Assembly (NCBI GenBank): GCA_015847255.1
Contig: JADLZK010004681.1
Span: 558,001-622,000 of the forward strand
Length of the DNA: 64,000 nucleotides
Origin: Hyparrhenia diplandra
Lineage: Eukaryota; Streptophyta; Magnoliopsida; Poales; Poaceae
Direction: 5' to 3'
Shown: positions 55,754 through 64,000 of the stretch, piece by piece
Numbering within the stretch: position 1 is the first letter of the stretch
Layout of the letters: every line of letters starts with the position of its first letter
Program-made: the position numbers and the translations under genes
Notes under the pieces: generated by a model
What the model saw: the letters and a program-made list of their open reading frames with translations, nothing else
What the model was told of the DNA's origin: nothing
Databases searched by the model: none

Positions 55754-56754
55754 GGGTGAGGTTTTTCTACTCCCAGGAGTAGTTACTCCCTCCTCTAATC
55801 GGGTTTGAAAGTAACCACCGGATCCATCATGTGATTAGGCGCTACATCTTGCACGTACCGGCGCACTATTTCAAAACTGCATGCCCACATGCATCCGACA
55901 TTTTTTACTCCCATCTATAAACGGTTGCATGCAGGTACACGCATTTCACGGCAACAAGCATATCGGTATAGACTTATTTGAAGAATTTTGTATGTGTTTT
56001 TTTATATGTTAGTGCAAGTACATACTATTTTTAATACGAACGTACTATTTTTGAGAACAATGTACCGGTATTTTTTTAAATTTGTGAGAGTTTACGGCCA
56101 GTTGTTGTTATATGGTTTTTTTTATACATACATAGGGGAATGGAGTATCGTGCATACTTTTTAGAATAGATTTTTCATACATATTTTATTAATGAAGTAT
56201 CCGTACATACTTTTTTTTAATAGAGTATGTATACATACTTTTAGAACTGAGTATCTACATATACTTTTAAGAAGAGTATGTATACATACTTTTGAGAATA
56301 GAGTATTTACATATACTTTTAAGAAGAGTACCTATACATACTTTTTATAATAAAGTATCTGTATACCTTTTTATACTAAAGTATCTGCACATACTTAGAG
56401 TATTTGTTCATACTTTTGAATGGGACGGAGAATATCAATGGAATCAACCGTACGTACATCTGGTAAAGTTTTGAATCTGCTACTGCAAGGAGATTAGATT
56501 AGAATAAACGACATACAGCCAACCAGCGAACTCCGCTTCCGCTTTTCCCATTAATTATCCGGCCATGCGCTCCCTACTTTTTATTTTAATTAATATTCAC
56601 GTACGTATTAAATGCATGTATACATGCGTGGTGATCGCACCTTTTGTGGATCCGATATTTCTCCCAGACCCTTCTGTGCTTCACACCAACGACGGATGGA
56701 GAATAGACCGCGGAGGAGGGAGGAGTAACTACTCCTGGGAGTAGAAAAGATTTT

Positions 56755-56756
<2 letters not shown>
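55754..56756. mobile_element. Mutator-like MITE inserted in a TA microsatellite
   Basis: The inverted ends share TTTTCTACTCCCAGGAGTAG and TTACTCC, with GGGTGAGG and GGAAAATC outermost. The flanks ATATATATA (9 bp each side) fit a Mutator-type duplication but cannot be told from the microsatellite. Bases 56140-56410 hold about eight units of a degenerate 33-36-bp repeat with CATACTTTT and AGAGTAT. No ORF. Confidence 0.65.
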
Positions 56757-56793
<37 letters not shown>

Positions 56794-57061
56794 AGAGTAT
56801 AATATGTAGCTAGCTATAGAATGTCATATTCTGTAGCCAGGCCAACCTGACCGCACCATCCACCCCATCAGCGCTCGCTCATTCATTCCCGTAATTCCCC
56901 GGCCCCATCCTGAATTAATGGAGCTGCACCGGTTGAGCCGGCCAGATTAGTAACTAATTAATTCACCGTTGCATGTGGTCAATACGTGAGTGGCGCTAAT
57001 CATTGAAAAAGGCACAGTGCATGCATGCACCTGGTCATGGTGTGCGTGCATGTATTTACTA

Positions 57062-57465
57062 CTTCCTGTACCATGAAGTATTTACAAGAATTCACCCGCA
57101 AGAAATAATTACGAGAATATGTACTGAAAAAATATTTACAAGAATGTACAATGTCAAATATTTATGAGATTTTGTATTACCATATATTTATATATTTACG
57201 AGAATTTACATTAACAAGTATTTACGAGAATTTACATTAAGAAGTATTTACGAGAATTTACACTAATAGCATTTGCAAGAATCTGCAACAATAATATATT
57301 TACGAGAATTTGTAGTAGGAAGTATTTACGAGAATATGCACCAACAATATTTACGAGAATTTGCAATAATAATATTTATTTGAATTTGTACTGGAAAATA
57401 GTTACGATAATCTGCAATGGGAAATATATTTACGAGAATCTCCGCTAAATAATATTTACAGGAAT
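57062..57465. repeat. Degenerate tandem repeat, unit about 26-32 bp
   Basis: More than ten units built on AATATTTACGAGAATTTGCA / AGTATTTACGAGAATTTACA, with variable spacers. Confidence 0.8.
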
Positions 57466-57699
57466 CATACTCAACGTGGTGCTTTCCAACCGTAACTAGC
57501 AACAAAATTAACAAAAATCAAATACTAACTTGTCGTTCATCGATCATTAAACTAATCTATATTTGTACAAATAAATCTAACAAAATTAGTCGTGCCGCAT
57601 CAGGGAAGAGGACTGCGGCCATGCCATCGTACGTCTGTATCGGTGCTGACTACCAGACGGCAGAGGGCCGCCGCCACGACAGGTACGAGGCCGGCCGGA

Positions 57700-58152
57700 C
57701 CCAAGCCGGCAGCGGAAGGCGATGCCGCGGTGGTGGTGGAAGACGCCGACGCCGCGGGTCCTGGCGCGGCAGCGCCGTGCGGCGACGCCCACGCGGATCT
57801 TCATGCTGTTGCTGCAGTGGGTCGTGAGGCTGCAGAGGAAGTAGCGCGTGCCGATGCCGACGGCGGTGTGAGGCACGTCGATCGGACGAGCAGCTGTCGT
57901 AGCCGGATTCCGTACCTCCACCACGTCGTGTAGTTCCGGTGAGTATGTGAACGCTGCCACACGCGCACTAACGGATCAGAGAGTTAGAGATGGATTCAAA
58001 GAGGAGAAATAACGGAGCTGAGCTCGATCGATCACGCACTAATCTTGTCGCCCGAATGGAAGGTCTTGCTCACCAAACTCGTAATTAGTCTGCAGCATCC
58101 GGAGCACTGACTGTGTACGTCGTCGGCGCGTCGCCGCCACGGCTGCCTCCAT
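57700..58152 (-). pseudogene. Captured phytocyanin (blue-copper protein) gene fragment with intron
   Basis: Exon 1-like sequence runs from about 58152 (MEAAVAAT) to 58040. It shows YTVSAPD and LVSKTFHSGDKI, as in the phytocyanin cupredoxin domain, then an A|GTGCGT donor. After a GTGGCAG acceptor, exon 2 starts at 57953 and joins in phase as KI-T-FTYSPELHDVVEV. VGIGTRYFLCSL and HCSNSMKIRVGV follow, matching the Cys-x4-His copper-site region of the family. The intron position matches that of plant phytocyanin genes. The reading frame shifts between the YTVS, NYE and SKTF segments, and the stretch between HDVVEV and TRYF is short. After KIRVGV the frame runs into unrelated GC-rich sequence. Phytocyanins are apoplastic electron-transfer or cell-wall proteins; this copy looks non-functional. 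Confidence 0.6.
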
Positions 58153-58903
58153 CGCAGCAGCGGTCACCACTGCGACCGGGGCCGGTAGCGTGGTAAAGCA
58201 GGGGCGCGCCTCCCACTCGAACCTGCACCTCAAATTCTACCAGCAGATGAGGACTTCAGAACTCGTAAGACATGCACATATAGGAAAATCGGGCTGTGGT
58301 CACTGGTCAGGTATCATCAAAAAATCAAACCGTAACTACTAGAAAACTGCTAGACTGCTACCGGTTGGTTGGCTGCCGCTGCGCCGGCGCCCGCCGCAGG
58401 AACGAGTCGCTGCCGCCCACCTCACACGGCCCCGTGTCCCGTCGTACATACGGCGCCCGCAGCACCCCGAGGTCCGTCAGCCCTGGGGCTGCAGATCCGA
58501 GCGAGGCCGGCCACGTCGCCGCAGGGGAGCCCGTGCGTGCGCGTCAAGTCGCGCCGACGCCGGACCGCATCCGTGCGACGTGAGGGCGAACGGGGGCGCA
58601 GCCGCAGCCACCGATGGGAAGAAGTCACCGCCATGGGCTAGAGGTAGACCATGCCGCCTGCTCCAAGCGTTGCCCCGTGCGGACGAAGCGGCCTTCTGAA
58701 AGTCCGGCGGCGGTGAATGGAGCAACGTGATTAGCGGTTGTGGTATATATCTAATCGTATTAAATATATATAAAATTAAATGGCTACATTTATGAGCGGA
58801 AGGCTTGTTGACAGCCGGTGCAAGGCAGGCGGTGTCATCGACCGCGGGTGGGTTGGGTCCGGCTACAGAATCAGATATTCTATAGCTAGCTATAAGGTAA
58901 CAG

Positions 58904-58904
<1 letters not shown>

Positions 58905-58971
<67 letters not shown>

Positions 58972-58972
58972 G
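58905..58972. repeat. (TA)n microsatellite
   Basis: About 34 uninterrupted TA units, right of the Pack-MULE-like element. It creates a false Ile/Tyr-rich ORF on both strands. Confidence 0.95.
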
Positions 58973-61900
58973 CCAGCACTATTTGGAGCCCGGGTCCAAA
59001 TGCATTCGACCCCGGTGCCTCGCAAGCCAGCCAGCCAGCCAAGCCCTCCGAAGGCCTCCAACCAACCTCGTCTCCGCTCCCACGTGGTGACGTGCGCATC
59101 TCGACACCTTTTTTTTTTTTTTTCTCTTTTTTTTTTATTCTGGTTCGTGGCAAGACGGAGGTTGTGGTCTTTTTTTTTCTTTTTCTTTTTACTGAACTCC
59201 TAGTTATTCTTTGTTATTTTTTTGATGCAATGACTTGTCATTTCTTTTAATGGAATGACGGACTTGTGGTCTTTTTTTCATTCTTTTTTTTTTTTTTTTT
59301 TCTGCTCTTTGTTGTGGCTTGACGGTAATCTGATATCCACTAGAAACATGTTAACATTGATAATATCAATACAAATTAAGCATTCATAGTAAAATCATAT
59401 GAAGAAAAAATATAAAGCACTAAAGAAAACTATAATTCAAGTGTAAGCGACATGGTCAACCTATATGAAGGCACATGTACAAGAAAATCTTTTTACTTCT
59501 CGCAAAAAAAAAAAAAAGGAGTAGACGTTTGGACAATGTTGTCAGCTAAACAACGGGACTACAAAATACACAACTTTTACAGCCATGAACAGAGTCAATC
59601 TCTTTTCCATGCTTTCATTCCTTGGTTTTTCTTGGGAGCCGATGGCCTCGAGAGGATGAAGACTTGTTAGATATTGCGAGATGTACTTCCAAGACTTTCC
59701 GAAAGCAACTCATGCCAAATTATATTGCTTTTTTTTTATGTGAATGTGAAAAGAGAAGACAAAACGAATGCATCCCTCTCTTCTCTTGCCCTCTCCAATG
59801 ACCGCCAAATGCTTCAACCTGTCAAAAAAGAAGCAGAACAAAAGAAAGCAGTAAAAGGAACTTTCATAATTAATAACACAAGACGCAATGCATACGGATT
59901 TGCAGATCTTATAAAGGAAACAATAGTTGTAATATATAACTTTGGACATACGAAATTGTGGATCGTAAAACAAGAAAAATTATTATTGTAGTAAAATGGA
60001 ACTTTTGTTGGTCATCGAAAGTGATCCTCGGTAATGCATCTTAAAGCAACATACCATCCCTGCTGATGGGATGAGGTCTCATGCACTTTCCTCGACTAAT
60101 AATGCATTGTTGAATACATAGTACGTGGATGGGACAACATCCACTAATCATTTGTAGAAGTCCTGCCATCCATTATTGTCGATACCAAAGATCGCTACGC
60201 TATCGTTGTCAATGACAACTAACATGAAGTAACAATGAGCAACAATCTGCTTGCTCAAATTGATTATAAATAGAAAACATATGGCCAGTTTTTGCACCCA
60301 AAATTTTGATAAAAAGTAGTTGAATACTTAACCCGTAGGTCCAACGGCTAATCATGAATAAGAGCAGACTTTTTAAAAAGAGTGTCTCAAATAAATAAAT
60401 ATAAAAAGAGAATGTGAAACAAAAAAAACTTTTGGTTGAGCAAAACCAGAGCCTAGTCCGGCATGGACATCCTCGTGTGGCAATAACTGACAAAACAAGA
60501 GATAAAGTTCAAGCATCTAGTATGTTAAACAAACCACCTTCAACTTCCTGCCGGTTTAGCATCACCCACCAGATTCTCGCCAAAAAAGAAATAGAAATAT
60601 GTAAACTGTATGCTAGATGCAAATATGTACCGAAGTTAATGGCTAGATGAATTAGCTGTTACATTTAGGAATTACGCAATGCTAGGTAATTGAGCTACGA
60701 AAAGGCATCAAAGTTTGACCTATGTACTACACCATCCTCGCCTTGCAAACATGTGTGCATTACAAACAGTCACCGAATGGTAGCACAGATCAAAATTCAG
60801 AAAAGTGGCAGAGCAACTAACGGATAGGTATATATGGTGAAAGCAATACAAATGCTCACATTTGTCTGTAGTCATAATAACTCGTTTCGTAATGTCTAGC
60901 GCATACATAAATCAAGATAGATAGATCATAAAATCAATGTAAAAAATTATATGCATCGTGGAGACAAAGAATCATTCCAAACAAGTGCAAAGCATTCCAA
61001 AGATAACTTGTTCATGCAAGTAGCACACTAGTGTGGTCGATCGAAAGTGCTGATGAGGCCAACATCACCTACCAGTGGAAGAAGGGAAATTAATGCAAAA
61101 CGCACCTATGCTGTCTAAAACTCACATTGACCTAAGGTACCAAGCGATAGGCGAGAGACACATAATAAGTGCTATGCATTATTGTGCCAACTTAGATACC
61201 CCAAGGCTCATTTTGAACAAATGAGAAGCAAAGGTCACAATTTACATCGAAAACTGAACCTAGACTATCCGATCATAAGTGTGAGACCTCAAAAATCCAA
61301 TGTGTGTGCGCAAAAGGCATAGTAGTCCGATCATAAATAATGTCATTTAAGAGTAAAAATCGAATCTAGCAACTAACAAGTACTTTTTATCCAATATTAT
61401 GTCCTTGTCCATGTGAGATGTGTGCATTGTGCTACAATTTTTAAAATAAATAGGAACTTTTTTCATCATCTAGAATAATCAGTGGTGGGATCCGCTTTAT
61501 CCAGTGAGTTTTCCGAACCTTGCTAATCTTCGACCTGCTTCACTAGTATTTTTTAATTCAATTGGAAATAAAGAATTACCTTTATAACTCGGAGTCTTTT
61601 AAATATTCGTAAAACATTGGCTAAAAACAAACTAGAAATACACAAGCATGTCGTATAGCTCTAGAAAACCAGTGGCGTTTGTGCGTAACATTAGTAGGTT
61701 TAACTAGATAATTAATAAAACGATTGTAAAATCACAGTCCAAGACAAATGATTCGATTTGTAGGCTTCCGAATCTGCATTGATATGCTAAATGTGAGATC
61801 ATCGTAACTAATGGTGCAGGACGTAACCCAAATTTGGGTAGACAATTATTTAGACAAGAACCAAATTAGCTTGACAAAGCTGGTATATGTGGGAACACAT

Positions 61901-63653
61901 GACAAAGATAGGAGATAGCTTCAAGCTTTAATGAACACATCCAAGAACAACTCATATCACCAAGACACTAAGAATTCATGGCTACAAAGGCAAGGGGAAA
62001 ATGACATAGGCTATAGAAAGCCTTAAAAGCATAAGAACAAAGGTGGAGAAAGTAAATCTGAGTTGTTGTACATTTTGCAAAAAGGCAAGCAAACCATAAG
62101 TTTAGCCACCACTAAGCATCTATTCGCCAAGAAATAAACTCAGCCGAAATCATAGAAATTGGCAAGTAGTCTAACCAAATGCCATAGGGAACACTAAACA
62201 TGGCAAGATATGTACATGGAAATCATCCAAAGATAATGAAGCCAAATGCCATAGGGAACACCTAAACATGGCAGATATAGCATTCATCCACGAGGCAATA
62301 CACAAAAGTGAGGTGCTAACATCAAGGTAAGAAGCCAGGTCACTCTAATGGCCTTGCTATGTTTTCTACTACATAAGCTCTGTTTTTTCTAGCATAGTTG
62401 CCTCAGATGAGCTAGTACTCAATAGCACCGCCCGGATACTAGTGATGGGCAAAAATGAACTGAACTATTTATTCATGTGATGCACAAAGATGCATACAAG
62501 GAGCAAAAAGATGGAACCGCAGCTTTTGTTGACCGATAAAATTTACTAATGGAATGCATCTATGCATCTATGTTCTATAATACTAACATCGACTATGCAA
62601 ATTGCAAACTAAAGCTTTTTATTTAAGTTGCCTTATTAATCAGCCTACAATACGACCATCGCAATATCACTTCAAAAATCCCGAATTACTAATAATGAAA
62701 GTCGCCTACGTAGTTCTACTAGCAGAAAAATAATCTAGGCAAGCACTGTGTGTATCACTTAAAAAGACACCCATTCTGAACTGTTGGACCAAATATGATT
62801 AAAAAAGCATGCACTTGTGACTTCTCTATATAAAGGTGCTGATCAAAATGGCCTTCTAGGGAGCTTGTGTTCTCTTATAGATTACAGTTTCTACTATTTC
62901 AAGACTTATGCAGCAAGGGCAAAACAAGTAATCTTATTCCTAGTATTTCTATCAGTTCCAGCTTCTTATCGTTCAGCCATTGTTTGCAAAAAATTGAAAT
63001 AATGTTGTCTGATTTCTCACATAAAACCATATTAATTGTAATTGCAAGATATCTACTTCTGGATGTAATGCAAGTATAAAAGACTTCACAGTAAGCTATC
63101 TATTGAAGTACTCCCAGATATGACAAGCCTCAGAATTCCTCTTCTCTATAACTCATGGCCTAACAAGTTAAGAGTTCATGTATGTACTCTGAATAAAAAT
63201 CTAAATTGTTTTTTTTTAATATTTAGAACAGGTGTGTGCACTGAAAGTGAGAGCATGTTGGAGATCGAGCTGAATTATAAGTTATCAAATACAATTTGAA
63301 AGGATAATTAGAGATTTTCATCAAAGGGCTCGGAACTATCAAAGCTTTGTGCACATACAACACTCTTTAGAATTGTGATTGAATTAGCTTAACAATTGAG
63401 GATGAAATTTGGCAGAAATAATCTGCATGTAACATGAATGCAAGGTTTCAAGAACTATGGAGCTGCTGCTTGGAGGACAAATGTAAGAAGATTCGGCAAT
63501 AGAATATATAACTATGATTGGAAGCTGATATAATTCTAATTAGCCAGCAGGCAACAAATGTCTTTAACAATCATCTCTTAAGAGAAATGGATCTCTTTAA
63601 CAGGGAATTATAACAAAGCGGCCAATTTATTAGCAACAATCATTTTAGAACTT
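58973..63653. other. Long gene-poor AT-rich region
   Basis: No supported gene. T runs lie at 59108-59131, 59170-59260 and 59282-59301. A short direct repeat (CCAAATGCCATAGGGAACAC) occurs at about 62177 and 62245. Short ORFs (for example 59674-59991, 62817-63002) lack recognised domains or codon bias. It may hold the far introns or flank of a gene outside the window, but nothing shows it. Confidence 0.4.
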
Positions 63654-63722
63654 CTACAACAACAACAACAACATAGCCTTTAGTCCCAAGCTAGTTGGGG
63701 TAGGCTAGAGATGAAACCCATA
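63654..63722 (-). mobile_element. 3' end of an Au-type SINE
   Basis: AACAACAACAACAACA followed by TAGCCTTTAGTCCCAAGC and GTTGGGGTAGGCTAGAG is the reverse complement of the 3' end of plant Au SINEs with their TTG-repeat tail. Only the last ~65 bp are evident. A CA microsatellite (63739-63761) follows. Confidence 0.65.
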
Positions 63723-63739
63723 TGGAACAAGTAAAAAGA

Positions 63740-63762
63740 ACACACACACACACACACACACA
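63740..63762. repeat. (CA)n microsatellite
   Basis: About eleven CA units. Confidence 0.9.
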
Positions 63763-64000
63763 AAAGAAGGCATGAGACCTCATCACAGATTTTAGAACTT
63801 CTGAGATAAAAAATAAAAAATATGATATTTTTCATAAGCAAAAAAGATCATGCCCTGATTCTTCAATGTGACCTCATCACAGATTAGTATTACCAAAAAA
63901 AAGAATAGTAGTGTCCTAGCTGAGTACTTTTTTCCCCAAGCATAAAGCAATGTGATAAACTATTGTCAAGAATTGACCTTGTAGATGAGTAGCCATGCGG
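63763..64000. other. AT-rich sequence to window end
   Basis: No feature seen. A short direct repeat (GACCTCATCACAGATT) occurs at about 63776 and 63870. Confidence 0.35.

Larger units (their letters stand above)
56792..58906 (-). mobile_element. Pack-MULE-like element carrying a phytocyanin gene fragment
   Basis: Inverted ends of about 50 bp share GTAGCTAGCTATAGAAT (left, about 56806) and ATTCTATAGCTAGCTATA (right, about 58877), plus CTGTAGCC. Both ends lie against TA microsatellite, so the 9-bp duplication is masked. The interior has a degenerate repeat (57062-57465), the captured phytocyanin fragment (57700-58152) and another GC-rich block (58350-58700) of unknown origin. Carrying gene pieces with introns between Mutator-like ends is the Pack-MULE pattern. 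Confidence 0.6.

Noticed and set aside
58780..59250. 156-codon ORF with an Ile/Tyr repeat
   Set aside because: Runs through the (TA)n microsatellite.
59340..63650. A gene in the AT-rich right part
   Set aside because: Only short ORFs in conflicting frames, no splice-linked open exons, and no motif.

Overview
This is a window of plant nuclear DNA, almost certainly from a grass and most plausibly Oryza (rice) or a close relative. Grounds: Stowaway MITEs with CTCCCTCC ends, several CACTA families, fold-back Mutator-like elements, a Copia element and large grass-type LTRs, around a local family of two-exon F-box/LRR genes. I see no bacterial operons, CRISPR array or tRNA gene. Most of the sequence is transposon-derived.

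Left part (1-14 kb): a tandem array of F-box/LRR (FBL23/SKIP19-like) genes on the minus strand. Copies A (1.3-2.6 kb), B (2.6-4.9 kb) and C (12.1-13.9 kb) are recognisable; a further copy survives only as intron plus a partial F-box exon (6.1-10.85 kb) and is split by insertions. Copies A and B have been fused end to end by a deletion, and a reversed copy of the family's 3' flank lies upstream of B. Every copy has at least one reading-frame break. Embedded elements include a 5S rRNA-derived segment, a GC-rich minisatellite-bearing insertion, a Stowaway MITE and a LINE-like insertion with a target-site duplication.

Middle (14-32 kb): a Tourist MITE nested in a Stowaway MITE, two related retroposon-like GC-rich copies, a large SIRE-type LTR interrupted by other repeats, and two fold-back Mutator-like elements each with a perfect 9-bp target duplication. 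Then come the only nearly intact gene, F-box/LRR gene E on the plus strand (24.5-26.4 kb, one extra base in exon 1), and a broken minus-strand relative D (27.4-28.9 kb).

Right part (32-64 kb): a 3.2-kb non-autonomous LTR retrotransposon (TSD TGGAT); then a frameshifted Copia retrotransposon (36044-53681) whose 3' LTR is split by an 11,016-bp CACTA transposon (42069-53084, TSD GCG) carrying a TNP2-type transposase gene and a second Ptta/TnpA-like gene, both degraded. Beyond it are a PIF/Harbinger-type element (TSD TAA), a Mutator-like element inserted in a TA microsatellite, and a 2.1-kb Pack-MULE-like element carrying a captured phytocyanin (blue-copper protein) gene fragment with its intron. 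From about 59 to 64 kb the sequence is AT-rich with no gene I can support, ending with an Au-type SINE tail.

The F-box proteins, if expressed, would be substrate receptors of SCF ubiquitin ligases; the remaining coding sequence is transposon machinery or captured gene pieces. I did not find an unmistakably new biological system. The most notable items are the A/B gene fusion, the inverted 3'-flank copies, the dated nested Copia/CACTA structure and the captured phytocyanin gene.
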